A stretch of DNA of 64,000 bases from Croceibacterium_A sp035626815. GTDB lineage: Bacteria > Pseudomonadota > Alphaproteobacteria > Sphingomonadales > Sphingomonadaceae. The notes below the pieces were generated by a model, which was not told the origin of the DNA, did not search any database, and was given only the letters and a program-made list of their open reading frames with translations. The DNA lies in assembly GCA_035626815.1 (NCBI GenBank), contig DASPMY010000012.1, positions 94,805 through 158,804 of the forward strand, read 5' to 3'. The position numbers and the translations under genes were made by a program. Shown one piece after another: positions 51,412 through 59,495 of the stretch (position 1 is its first letter; each line of letters opens with the position of its first letter).

Positions 51412-52671
51412 TCAGTCGTCCTTGCCGGCGACGCCGTAAGTGATCGCCGCGTTGCGGGTCTTCTGGAAGTCGTCGAGCGTCATGCCCTTGAACGCGGCGT
51501 AGATCGCCGGGTTGGGCACGCCGGTGACCGCGCCGAGCTTCTCGAGCATGAAGAAGATCACGCCGTAGTGGATCATGCCGATCCAGTCGCGGCGGCGGAT
51601 CAGGTCGCGCTCCTCGTCGGAGAGGTCCGCGGCGGCGAGCGTGGCTTCCTCGTCCGCCTTGAACGCCTTCCTCACCTTGGGGTCGGTCAGCGAGTGGAGG
51701 AAGTGGTTGATGCGGAAGCCCTTGACCGAGCGCTCGATGGTGAACGGATAAGTGCCCTCCAGCTCCTCGGACCCCGCGTAGTCGTGCCAGGCGCGCTCGC
51801 GGGTCTGCTCGACCGGCTCGACCGGCGCGTCGTTGGAGACTTCCTCGAAGATCATCGTCGCGATCGGCGTCATCGAGGGCAGGAAGTAGGTCTTGTGGGT
51901 GACCTCGACTTGCTCCGACAGCGCGCCGCGCATCATCAGCCACATCACCACTTCGGCGCCTTCCCAGCCGCCGCGCCTGGCCAGTTCGGCGACGGTCAGG
52001 TCGAGCAGGCTCTCGGGGTCTTTCTCGAGCCGGTCCATGAACTCCATGTCCCACTCGGTGTTGTTGAAGCCGCAGCCTTCGCCGTGGACCTGGTGGCTGA
52101 GCCCGCCCGTGCCGGCGACCGCGACCTTGATGTCCTTGGGATAGCTGAGGATCGCCTGGCGCAGGCTCTTGCCGAACTTCCAGAACCGCCGCGCGCTCGG
52201 CAGCGGCACCGTCAGCACGCCGCACACCACCGGCAGCAGCTTCGTCGCCCAGCCGTTATCGTCGTGATCGACCATCACCGACAGCGGCGAGAACGCGCCG
52301 TGGTCGAGGTTCTTGCCCTGGAAGTAGCTGAGGTCGAACTCGTTGGCGACCATCACCCGGGCGACGTGCGCGGCGAACTCGGGATCGCCCTTGATCGCCG
52401 GGATGTCGCGCGGCCCGCCGCCCTCGTCCGCCGGGCCGAACTCCTGGCCCACGCCGAGCGCGAAGTGGCTGTAGTGGTCGAAGAACGCGGTCATGTGGTC
52501 GTTGTAGATGTAGACCAGCACGTCGGGCTGCTTGTCGCGAAACCACTGCTGGACCGGCTCGTAGCCTTCGAAGATCGGCTTCCACACCGGGTCGTCCATC
52601 TTGTTCGCGTCCTTGGCGAAGGCGATGGTGGGCGTGTGCGAGGTGGCGATGCCGCCGACGATCGTGGCCAT
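51412..52671 (-). CDS. Gallate dioxygenase-type extradiol dioxygenase (fused LigB-LigA)
   Basis: 419 residues. The N-terminal part is a LigB-type catalytic domain (GGIATSHTPTIAFA, VYIYNDHMTAFFDH, AGTGGLSHQVHGEGCGFNN) and the C-terminal part is LigA-like (DLIRRRDWIGMIHYGVIFFMLEKL). Length and fusion match gallate dioxygenases (DesB/GalA) of sphingomonads, which open the ring of gallate as the end step of syringate breakdown. Other lignin-aromatic genes are not nearby. ATG 52671 (MATIVGGIATSH) is the family start. A protocatechuate 4,5-dioxygenase activity cannot be excluded. Confidence 0.87.
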   Translation of the reverse strand: MATIVGGIATSHTPTIAFAKDANKMDDPVWKPIFEGYEPVQQWFRDKQPDVLVYIYNDHMTAFFDHYSHFALGVGQEFGPADEGGGPRDIPAIKGDPEFAAHVARVMVANEFDLSYFQGKNLDHGAFSPLSVMVDHDDNGWATKLLPVVCGVLTVPLPSARRFWKFGKSLRQAILSYPKDIKVAVAGTGGLSHQVHGEGCGFNNTEWDMEFMDRLEKDPESLLDLTVAELARRGGWEGAEVVMWLMMRGALSEQVEVTHKTYFLPSMTPIATMIFEEVSNDAPVEPVEQTRERAWHDYAGSEELEGTYPFTIERSVKGFRINHFLHSLTDPKVRKAFKADEEATLAAADLSDEERDLIRRRDWIGMIHYGVIFFMLEKLGAVTGVPNPAIYAAFKGMTLDDFQKTRNAAITYGVAGKDD

Positions 52672-52728
52672 GGTCGAGCTCTCTGTCTGCCGGGGCGCGC
52701 GCTGCATCGGCGCCCCTCAAAAGTCGGC

Positions 52729-52760
52729 GGCCCGCATGCCACCGTCGCGGCACGCGGGCC
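52729..52760 (-). terminator. Hairpin downstream of the SWIB gene
   Basis: GGCCCGC (52729-52735) and GCGGGCC (52754-52760), extended inward by TGCC/GGCA. On the minus strand it is followed by GCCGACTTTTG. It separates the SWIB gene from the dioxygenase gene. Confidence 0.5.
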
Positions 52761-52826
52761 AGCCATTTTCGCTTGCCCGGAGGCAAGGCCGGTTCGCGAC
52801 GGGCCTGCCGGCCCGCCGGCGTCAGG

Positions 52827-53078
52827 TCAGCTCAGATGCTTGGAGACCGCCGAGGTCATCTTGAACATCGAGATCTGGTCCTTGCCGGTCACCGCGCCGA
52901 GCTTGGCGTCGGGGTTGATCATCCGCCGGTCCTTGCTGTCCTGCAGGTTGTTGGCCTTGATGTGGTCCCACACCTTGGAGGTCACCTGCGCGCGGGTCAG
53001 CGGGCCCTTGCCGCAAACGTTCTCGAGTTCCGGCGAGAGATTCACGGGCTTGTTCAGCGCATTGTTCTTGGCGGCCAT
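52827..53078 (-). CDS. SWIB/MDM2 domain protein
   Basis: 83 residues, nearly all one SWIB domain: NKPVNLSPELENVCGKGPLTR, KVWDHIKANNLQDSKDRRMINPDAKL and KDQISMFKMTSAVSKHL. In bacteria stand-alone SWIB proteins are small basic DNA-associated proteins of unclear role; in chlamydiae one is fused to topoisomerase. ATG 53078 has GGAAAGGA upstream. Confidence 0.94.
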   Translation of the reverse strand: MAAKNNALNKPVNLSPELENVCGKGPLTRAQVTSKVWDHIKANNLQDSKDRRMINPDAKLGAVTGKDQISMFKMTSAVSKHLS

Positions 53079-53112
53079 GCTTACGTCCTTTCCTTCCACT
53101 TACGACGCCGAG

Positions 53113-53712
53113 TCACCCCCCGCCGTCCTCATCCCAATCAGGATCGTCTTCTTCGCTTCGCGAATAGGTCGCGGTCAAGACCGCAGCGGCGACTATGCGC
53201 CCCTTTATCGCCTCGAGCAGGTCGCCGCGAGTGGCGCCGGGCATCAGCGCGAGCGGTTGATCGAGCGCGAACAGCTGGAAAACGTAGTCGTGCGCCCCAT
53301 GCCCGGTGGGCGGATCGGGCAGCAGCCATTCGGAATTGCCGAAGGAATTCTTACCCACGCGCGGGGGTGCCTCGCCTTCGAGCAGCTGGCCCTTCTGCGC
53401 CGGCAAGCCCCACACCAGCCAGTGGCAGAACGGCTCGGGCGTCGGCGCGTCGGGGTCCTCGACGACCAGCGCCAGCTCGCGCGTGCCCGCAGGCGGCGCG
53501 CTCCATTCGAGCGGCGGGGCGACCGCGTCCTCCTCGTCGGCGGTGAAGCTGGGATCGAGCGCCTCGCCGTCGCGGAACGCTGCCGAGCGCAGCGCGAACC
53601 CGTCGCGGTGCAGCAAGGCCTCGCCGCCGAGCCGGGCCACCGCCAGCCGGCCGTGGCCGGCCCGCGCGCTGCGCAGGACCTTGCCGAGCCAGTCGGGAAC
53701 ATGTTCGAGCAT
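53113..53712 (-). CDS. PEBP (YbhB/YbcL) family protein
   Basis: 199 residues. Phosphatidylethanolamine-binding-protein fold: APPLEWSAPPAGTRELALVVEDPDAP with the DPDAP motif, FCHWLVWGLP, and HDYVFQLFALDQPL. Function in bacteria is uncertain; homologues are small cytoplasmic or periplasmic ligand-binding proteins. No signal peptide is seen. ATG 53712 (MLEHVPDWLGKVLRSARAG) is preferred over 53754. Confidence 0.9.
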   Translation of the reverse strand: MLEHVPDWLGKVLRSARAGHGRLAVARLGGEALLHRDGFALRSAAFRDGEALDPSFTADEEDAVAPPLEWSAPPAGTRELALVVEDPDAPTPEPFCHWLVWGLPAQKGQLLEGEAPPRVGKNSFGNSEWLLPDPPTGHGAHDYVFQLFALDQPLALMPGATRGDLLEAIKGRIVAAAVLTATYSRSEEDDPDWDEDGGG

Positions 53713-53841
53713 CGCGGCCGTTTCTCGCCTTCTAAGCCTCGCCGATGGCGGCATGTGCCAAGCGGCCCGGGCGATGGCAAGGGCGGCGGGGCGCGATTCT
53801 GTCGACGGGATGCGCTTCGCCGCATCCGCGGCGAGCGGCCG

Positions 53842-54663
53842 TCAGCCGAAACGGAACGCCGACACCGTGCCGCCGAGCACGCTGTCGCGGTAGTCGTGCG
53901 TGCCGCGCCGGGCCGAAGCCCCGGCTGCGACCATCAGCGGGAGGAGGTGCTCCTCGCGCGGGTGGCACAAGCGGGCCGACGGGGCGCCGTCCCACCGCGG
54001 GAGCAACGCGGCGCGCTCGTCCGGCGCGGCGCCGGCGGCGGCCGACAGCCAGCGATCGAACTCGGCCGACGGCCCGGCCACCCGCGGGTCGCCCATCGCC
54101 CGCAGGTTGTGGAAGCTCATCCCCGAGCCGAGCACGAGCACCCCTTCCTCGCGCAACGGGGCCAGCGCCTCGCCCGCCGCGAGATGCAGCGCCGGGTCGA
54201 GCGAGGCGTGGAGCGACATCTGCACCACCGGCATCCCGGCTTCGGGAAACGCCACCTTGAGCGGGATGAACACGCCGTGGTCGAAGCCGCGCTGCCGGTC
54301 GATCGCGGTGGGCAGGCCCGCCTCGCGCAGCAGCGCGGCGCCGCGCTCGGCCAGCCACGGCGCGCCCGGCGCCGGCCACGTCAGGCGATAGGTTTCCGGC
54401 GGGAAGCCGTAATAGTCGTAGATCAGTCCGGGACGCTCGCCGCCGGTGAAGGCGAACGCGCGCTCCTCCCAGTGGCCCGAGACGACCAGGATCGCCCGCG
54501 GCGGCTCCGGCAAGCTGGCGGGCAACCCGCGCAAGTAGGCTTCCATGCGCGTCCACGTGCCGCGTGGATCGGGCATGAAGAAGCACGGCCCGCCGCCGTG
54601 CGGGATGAACAGGCTGGGTTGCCCGGCGGGACGGGTCGCGGCGGCGTCGCTCGTCCGGCCCAA
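53842..54663 (-). CDS. DODA-type extradiol dioxygenase family protein
   Basis: 273 residues. LigB-superfamily class III dioxygenase: SLFIPHGGGPCFFM with the metal His, RAILVVSGHWEE, GFDHGVFIPLKVAFP, VVQMSLHASLDP and GSGMSFHNLRAMGD. Homologues (DODA, YgiD) cleave dihydroxyphenylalanine-like catechols. The start appears to be TTG 54663; no ATG in frame precedes the conserved block, so the exact start is unsure. Confidence 0.87.
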   Translation of the reverse strand: MGRTSDAAATRPAGQPSLFIPHGGGPCFFMPDPRGTWTRMEAYLRGLPASLPEPPRAILVVSGHWEERAFAFTGGERPGLIYDYYGFPPETYRLTWPAPGAPWLAERGAALLREAGLPTAIDRQRGFDHGVFIPLKVAFPEAGMPVVQMSLHASLDPALHLAAGEALAPLREEGVLVLGSGMSFHNLRAMGDPRVAGPSAEFDRWLSAAAGAAPDERAALLPRWDGAPSARLCHPREEHLLPLMVAAGASARRGTHDYRDSVLGGTVSAFRFG

Positions 54664-54711
54664 TCATAGGCATGCCCGGCGCGTCCGCCACCGGGACGCG
54701 CCCATGCCGGC

Positions 54712-55266
54712 CTATGGCAGGGTGCGGGCCTCGTCGAGGTGGTGCTCGACGACCATGGCCGTGGCCGTGGCGAACGCCTTGAGCGGCGCGCTGTCGCCGT
54801 CGGCGCCGTAAGCCTGCAGCAGCGCCAGCGCCTGCTCGTGCGCGGCGACCTGCTGCTGCGCGTAGACCGTGTCGAAATTGTCGCCCGCGCTGCGCAGCGC
54901 GTCGAGGTCGCCCTGCTGCTTCGCGGTCAGCGCCGGGGCGACGGTGACCGGCGGATCGGATTCGCCGGCGGCCGCCTTGAGGTCGGCGGAGGACTTGGTG
55001 TGATCGGTCGCCATCATCGCGGCGAACGCCTTGACCTTCTCGCCGGTGCCCATTTCCTGGGCCAGCTTGGCGGCTTCGAGCTCGTACATGTCGCTCGCCG
55101 CGACGGTGTCGGTGAAGCCTTGCGCGGTGGTGGCGTCGGGCGCGGCGGGCTCGGCAGCCACATCGGCGGTGGCGGTGTCGTCGGCCGCCGGCGCGGCGTC
55201 GTCGTTCGAGCCGCAAGCCGCCAGCGCCAACGCGGCGGCCGAGACGATCGAAAGGCGTATCTGCAT
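54712..55266 (-). CDS. DUF4142 lipoprotein
   Basis: 184 residues. Lipobox ALAACGS (Cys18) after a hydrophobic signal. The helical mature part (GFTDTVAASDMYELEAAKLAQ, MMATDHTKSSADLKAAA, AHEQALALLQAYGADGD) matches DUF4142, a ferritin-like helical bundle of unknown function common in sphingomonads and rhizobia. Confidence 0.9.
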   Translation of the reverse strand: MQIRLSIVSAAALALAACGSNDDAAPAADDTATADVAAEPAAPDATTAQGFTDTVAASDMYELEAAKLAQEMGTGEKVKAFAAMMATDHTKSSADLKAAAGESDPPVTVAPALTAKQQGDLDALRSAGDNFDTVYAQQQVAAHEQALALLQAYGADGDSAPLKAFATATAMVVEHHLDEARTLP

Positions 55267-55355
55267 CGGTCGGGTCCCCTGTTCTGGACGATGCCACGCA
55301 AGCGGCGGAATGCCGCGATAGTTCCCGAACTGAGAAAGGTTAAGGCGCCGAGCCT

Positions 55356-55862
55356 TCAGGGATGGGCCGGTCCTGCGAACGGCTGGCGCTCGGTCCAGCC
55401 GCAGCCGTTGCGCATGTCCTCGCCGATCTGCAGCGTGACCGTGAACGGATACGTCCGGTCGGACATGCCGTCGCTGCATTCGAGCGGCGTCACCATCATC
55501 TCGAAGTCGGCGCCGGCGAGAAGGCCGCTGAAGGCAATCCCCCCGCGGCCGGCGAACCGCTCGATCGCGATCACCTCGCCGCCCGGCTTCTCGGGCGTCT
55601 TGTAGGTCAGGGTAACGCCGGTCACTTCGCCGCCCCAGAACGGCTCGGTCCCGGTGAAGTGCAGCGTCTCGTCGCGGGCGATGCCGTCGTATGGACGGGT
55701 GCTGTCGTCGCCGGCCGCTCCGGCTTCGGCCGCGTCCTGCAGTACCTCGGTGAAGCTCTCGTCGGCCGCCTGCCCGGCCACCGCTTCGTCGGCCGCTTCC
55801 GGCTGGCACGCGCCGAGCAGCAGCGCGGCCGCGAGACAACTGGCGAGTTTGTCGATCCGCAT
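55356..55862 (-). CDS. COG3650-like lipoprotein
   Basis: 168 residues. MRIDKLASCLAAALLLGACQ has a lipobox LGAC (Cys19). The mature part contains LHFTGTEPFWGGEVTG and MVTPLECSDGMSDRTYPFTV, a pattern seen in uncharacterised membrane-associated proteins with FxGTEPFWG. Role unknown. Confidence 0.8.
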   Translation of the reverse strand: MRIDKLASCLAAALLLGACQPEAADEAVAGQAADESFTEVLQDAAEAGAAGDDSTRPYDGIARDETLHFTGTEPFWGGEVTGVTLTYKTPEKPGGEVIAIERFAGRGGIAFSGLLAGADFEMMVTPLECSDGMSDRTYPFTVTLQIGEDMRNGCGWTERQPFAGPAHP

Positions 55863-55982
55863 GGCAGCTCAATCTCCGGCCGCGCGGCGCGGTTCCCGCG
55901 CCGGCTCGCCGCCGGCCCCGGCACGAGGGAACCGGCACGGCCGCGGCGCCGTTCCTTCGAACACCGCTTGAGGAGCCTGGCA

Positions 55983-56350
55983 ATGCGCGACGCGATCATC
56001 GGCTGGCGGGTCGATGCCAACGACCGGGCGGCGCTGCTGCGGCGCTTTCCGCCGCGCTACGCCAACACCGTGGCCGATCACGTCACCTTCGGCCGCGGCA
56101 ACCACCTGACGCTGCCCGACATCGCGGTGGCCGAAGTCGTCGGCCGGGCCGACGACGGCGCCGGTGTCGAAGCGCTCGTCGCCACGCTCGACGCAGCTCC
56201 GACCGACCGACCGGCGGGACCTATCACATCACCTGGTCGCTCGCCGACGGGCGCCGGGCGAAGGAGAGCAACGACGTCATCGCGCGCGATGGCTGGCAGC
56301 CGATCGGCGAGACCGCGACGGTGCGGCTCGAGCCGGCGCGCTGGCCCTGA
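55983..56350 (+). pseudogene. Conserved hypothetical gene split by a frameshift
   Basis: From ATG 55983 the reading (MRDAIIGWRVDANDRAALL, ADHVTFGRGNHLTLPDIAVA) is protein-like up to about base 56200. The continuation is in another frame: GTYHITWSLADGRRAKESND and GWQPIGETATVRLEPARWP, ending TGA at 56350. There are 233 bases between the start and the resumed frame, so one base is missing or one 4-base unit is lost. The junction contains three tandem GACC units (56201-56212); a fourth unit, or a single base, would restore one open frame of about 122 codons. This could be a real mutation or a sequence error. Confidence 0.7.
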
Positions 56351-56435
56351 CGGACCGGCCGACGCCGTGGCCCGCGCCGCTCTCGGTTCGCCGCGCGCAG
56401 CGGGAACGCCGCCGCCGCGGCGGCATTCGTCGGGC

Positions 56436-56912
56436 ATGATGACCGCGGGCAAAGTGGCGCTGGCGACCGTGTGCGGCGGGCTGCTCGGCGGCGCGCTGCT
56501 CGGCCAGGCGGCCAACCCGGTGATGAAGGCGCCGGCGGAGCAGTGGTGGCAGCTGACCGGCCGGCCCGAGCCGACCGAAGCCCCGGCAATCGCCTGGACC
56601 GAGCCCGCCGCCGGCGACCTCGCGCTGCCCGGCGGGTATCGGCCCGATCTCGACTACGACGCGTTCGTCACTGCCGACTGGCTGCCGCCGCCGAGCTGGT
56701 CGTGGTCCGGCGACGACGATGCGCTGGCGCGCGAGGCCGACTGGGCGGACGCTTATCCCGTGGCGCCGCTGCCCGACGAGGCCACCGTCGAAGCCGCCGT
56801 CGAGGCCGAGCAAGCGGCCGAGGACGCGCGCCTGGCCGATGGCGGGTCAGCCGCCGAGACGGCCTCGCCCGAGCCGCAACGCGCGGGCTCGGGGCTACCC
56901 GGCATCTGGTAG
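56436..56912 (+). CDS. Hypothetical protein with N-terminal glycine-rich hydrophobic segment
   Basis: 158 residues. MMTAGKVALATVCGGLLGGALLG is a signal or anchor; the rest is rich in Pro, Trp and Asp (AEQWWQLTGRPEPTEAPAI, WLPPPSWSWSGDDDAL) and acidic Ala repeats. No family recognised. Confidence 0.65.
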   Translation: MMTAGKVALATVCGGLLGGALLGQAANPVMKAPAEQWWQLTGRPEPTEAPAIAWTEPAAGDLALPGGYRPDLDYDAFVTADWLPPPSWSWSGDDDALAREADWADAYPVAPLPDEATVEAAVEAEQAAEDARLADGGSAAETASPEPQRAGSGLPGIW

Positions 56913-56914
56913 GC

Positions 56915-57154
56915 TCAGCCCGCGACCGGCTCCGCCGCCGCCTGGGCCGCTTCGGCTTCGGCCGCGCGGCGCTCGGCGCGGGCGATGTCGGCCTTGACCC
57001 GCTCTTCCTCGATCTGCAGCGCGCGGTTGGCCATGCCGCGCCAGGCGGCGGCCGAGCGCAAGGCCCGCTCGCGCACCATGACCAGCTCGGCCCGTTCGGC
57101 TTCGGCCTCGGATTCCCTGGCGCGCGCGTCGTAGAAGTCGAAAGTCTGACTCAC
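56915..57154 (-). CDS. Small coiled-coil protein
   Basis: 79 residues. Starts MSQTFDFYDARARESEAEAE and continues as a near-continuous charged helix (RERALRSAAAWRGMANRALQ, ERVKADIARAERRAAEAEAA). AGGAGTTGCGCCGGTG precedes the ATG. It lies downstream of cspA in the same direction, beyond a strong hairpin. Unknown role. Confidence 0.65.
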   Translation of the reverse strand: MSQTFDFYDARARESEAEAERAELVMVRERALRSAAAWRGMANRALQIEEERVKADIARAERRAAEAEAAQAAAEPVAG

Positions 57155-57182
57155 CGGCGCAACTCCTGTCTGGGGGAAAGTG

Positions 57183-57210
57183 CCGGGCGCGGGAGGAACG
57201 CCGCGCCCGG
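57183..57210 (-). terminator. Strong hairpin after cspA
   Basis: CCGGGCGCGG (57183-57192) and CCGCGCCCGG (57201-57210) form a perfect 10 bp stem with an 8-base loop, starting 9 bp after the cspA stop. On the minus strand it is followed by CACTTTCCCCC. Confidence 0.7.
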
Positions 57211-57219
57211 ACAGGTAAT

Positions 57220-57426
57220 TCAGGCGTTGGAGAGGTTGACCGCGGCTTCCTTGCCGTTGCGGCCGCGCTCGACCTCGTAGTTGAGGCGCTGGTCCTTCTC
57301 GAGCGTCTGCATGCCCGCGGCCTGCACCGCCGAGATGTGGACGAAGCTGTCGGCCCCGCCGTCGTCGGGCTGGATGAAGCCATAGCCCTTGTCGGTGTTG
57401 AAGAATTTGACTGTGCCTACGGGCAT
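57220..57426 (-). CDS. cspA: Cold-shock domain protein
   Basis: 68 residues, one cold-shock domain: GTVKFFNTDKGYGFIQPDDG (RNP1 region KGYGFIQ), SFVHISAV (RNP2) and LNYEVERGRNGKEAAVNL. An RNA-binding chaperone. AAAGGAAACAGCG is a strong ribosome site. About 180 bp of gene-free sequence upstream could hold a regulatory leader, as is usual for csp genes. Confidence 0.96.
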   Translation of the reverse strand: MPVGTVKFFNTDKGYGFIQPDDGGADSFVHISAVQAAGMQTLEKDQRLNYEVERGRNGKEAAVNLSNA

Positions 57427-57612
57427 CGCTGTTTCCTTTCGAGAAACGGTTGTGTCCCGGCCGCGAATGCGGGCGCGAGGGTCGTGCGTCAGGTCGTCAA
57501 TCGAAAGGAAGTCGTCGTCAGCCTCGCGCTCCCGGAGGGGCGCTCGTCTTCGCCGAAGTCCGTCGCAATTCGACGTCAGCGGGGCGGCTGTAGCACGGCT
57601 TGGCCGGATCGC

Positions 57613-57915
57613 CTAATCGCCCGGCGCCGGCGCGGCCGCCGCCGCCCCCACCACCGTCCGCCACTCGCGCACGCGCCAGGCGGTGACGAGGCCCTCGGCG
57701 ACGTAGGGATCGGCGCGGGCGAACGCCTCGGCGGCGCCCGGGTCCTCGCCGGCGAACAGCAGCACCGCCTCCTCCGCCGGCTCGAGCGCGCCGCCGAGCA
57801 GCAGCTCGCCGCGGGCGACCGCCGCGCGGGCCAGCGCCAGGTGCGCCGCGCGCAACGGCGGGCGCCGCGCGAGGTAATCGGCGGCGAGGGCGTAGGTCAG
57901 CAGGAAGTGCTTCAT
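57613..57915 (-). CDS. YciI-like protein
   Basis: 100 residues. Begins MKHFLLTYALAADYLARRPP, with HLALARAAVARGELLLGGAL and DPYVAEGLVTAWRVREWRTVV, the dimeric ferredoxin-like YciI fold with a conserved His and Asp. Cytoplasmic, unknown reaction. Confidence 0.9.
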   Translation of the reverse strand: MKHFLLTYALAADYLARRPPLRAAHLALARAAVARGELLLGGALEPAEEAVLLFAGEDPGAAEAFARADPYVAEGLVTAWRVREWRTVVGAAAAAPAPGD

Positions 57916-57979
57916 CGGCGCTTCCCTAGCACAGTCCGGGCGATTGCCACGCCCCGGCTTTTGCGACAGGTTCGCCGCG

Positions 57980-58747
57980 ATGGTCGAGTTCCCGCTCCCC
58001 GCCGAGGACGCCGACGCCGCCGACGCCGCCGCGCCGGCCGGCGATGCCCCGCGCATCGAGTTCCTCTGCGCGCCCGAGCTCGCCGGCCGCATCCCGCCGC
58101 CCGGGCGGGCGGTCCGCTTCGCCCCCGAGTGGTTCCGCCGGCTCGAGCGCGAGATGGGCATGACTTACGCCACCGGCCTGCCGGCGCTGACCGCCAAGGC
58201 GTGCCTGCCGATGACCGACGCGTTCGCGCTCGGGTTCGTCATCCCGCTGCCTTTCGAGGTCCGCTTCGCCGTGCCCGAGGACCGCGCGCTGATCGGCCTC
58301 GAGTGGGCGCCCGACCTGCCGTTCCGCCCGATCGAGCAGCACCACCCGGCGCAGCTCGGCGCGCCCGCCCCGCCGTTCGAGAAAGTGCGGCCGCTCAAGT
58401 TCACCAACCCGTGGCGGATCAAGGTGCCGCCGGGATACTCGGTGCTGTTCACGCAGCCGCTCAGCCGGCCCGAGCTGCCGTTCACCTGCTTTGCCGGGGT
58501 GGTCGACTGCGACCGGTTCGACACCACGGTCAACCTGCCGTTCGTGTGGACCGGCCCGCCCGGCGCGCACGTGCTCCCCGCCGGGACCCCGCTCGTCCAG
58601 GTCGTGCCGCTGCGCCGCGACGCGCTGCTCAGGCACGGCGAGGCCCGCGCCGCCACCGCCGACGAGCTCGCCGAGCAGGCCCGCGCCGCCGAGCGCAAGT
58701 ACGGCGAGGAATCGACTTACGCCCGCGAGTGGCGGGTGCGGAAATAG
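57980..58747 (+). CDS. Conserved hypothetical protein (DUF6065-like)
   Basis: 255 residues. Contains GMTYATGLPALTAKACLPMT, KFTNPWRIKVPPGYSVLFTQ, FAGVVDCDRFDTTVNLPFVW and GTPLVQVVPLRRD. The last three resemble DUF6065 family proteins, a cupin-like fold of unknown function. The start at ATG 57980 avoids a basic leader from 57944. No partner gene is evident. Confidence 0.7.
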   Translation: MVEFPLPAEDADAADAAAPAGDAPRIEFLCAPELAGRIPPPGRAVRFAPEWFRRLEREMGMTYATGLPALTAKACLPMTDAFALGFVIPLPFEVRFAVPEDRALIGLEWAPDLPFRPIEQHHPAQLGAPAPPFEKVRPLKFTNPWRIKVPPGYSVLFTQPLSRPELPFTCFAGVVDCDRFDTTVNLPFVWTGPPGAHVLPAGTPLVQVVPLRRDALLRHGEARAATADELAEQARAAERKYGEESTYAREWRVRK

Positions 58748-58748
58748 C

Positions 58749-59230
58749 TCAGGCGAGCACCGGCTGATCGAGCGGGATCGCGCGGAACACGTTGAGCGGG
58801 CTCATCCGGCCGGCCAGCCCGCGCCCGGGCCGCGGCTCGGTGCGGATCTCGAAGTGCAGGTGCTGGTCGAGCCCCCGCATCGTCCGGGCGTTGCCGGTGT
58901 TGCCGGTGAGCCCGAGCGGCTGCCCGCGCGAGACCGCCTGGCCGAGGCCGACGTGGAACGCGCTCAGGTGGGCTAGGCGGCGTAGAGCTGCCCGCCGGCG
59001 AACGGGAACGCCATCACCACCACGTTGCCGTAGTCGCCGGCGGTGCTGAGCAGCGCGACGGTGCCGTCGGCGATGGCGAAGCACGGCGTCCCCGGCAGCG
59101 CCTCGAAGTCCCACCCCTGGTGCGGCCGCTTGGTGCCGTTGGCGTTGTGGCGGACCATGCCGAACGTGTTCGACACGGCGTTGCGGCGGATGACGTTGCG
59201 GCCGAGCGGCCAGCGCAGATTCGGATCCAT
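58749..59230 (-). pseudogene. M23 family (LytM-like) peptidase gene with frameshift
   Basis: From ATG 59230 the protein (MDPNLRWPLGRNVIRRNAVS, RPHQGWDFEALPGTPCFAIADG, FPFAGGQLYAA) stops at 58973. The remainder of the M23 domain continues in another frame: LAHLSAFHVGLGQAVSRGQP, LTGNTGNARTMRGLDQHLHFEI, ending at 58749. The zinc ligands HxxxD (PHQGWD) and HxH (HLHF) are therefore on different frames. One extra base, or one more CTAC-like unit at the junction (58972-58982), would restore a single 160-codon gene. GGGGGAAACC precedes the ATG. Confidence 0.8.
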
Positions 59231-59344
59231 GGTTTCCCCCTGGGACTCGCGTAGCCGCCGACCATCGTCCGCCCATTCCCCGCCGGGCACAAGGCCCTTG
59301 CGGTCGCCGCTCCGGCCGGGCCGAGGGGCGCGCGATTCGGGCGG

Positions 59345-59403
59345 CGAAGGCGACAAGGGCGACGAGGCGACAAAAGCGACAAAGGCGACAGGGCGTCGCC
59401 CGC
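59345..59403. repeat. Tandem GGCGACAAN units ending GGCGACAGGGCGTCGCC
   Basis: Repeated CGAAGGCGACAAGGGCGACGAGGCGAC-type units in a gene-free stretch between the M23 remnant and the HTH gene, ending with GGCGACAGGGCGTCGCCCGC. The same ending and units occur at about 20336-20373. Confidence 0.6.
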
Positions 59404-59495
59404 CCCGGGCGGCCCAGGAACCGCGGATTTCCGCGGCGTTGCGGCGCTTCGCGGCCGGGCGACACTTTTCCAACACGACGCGCCTAGTCCGCGGC

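Noticed and set aside
58972..58982. Programmed ribosomal frameshift in the M23 gene
   Set aside because: No slippery heptamer or following pseudoknot is apparent; a small deletion or sequence error is simpler.
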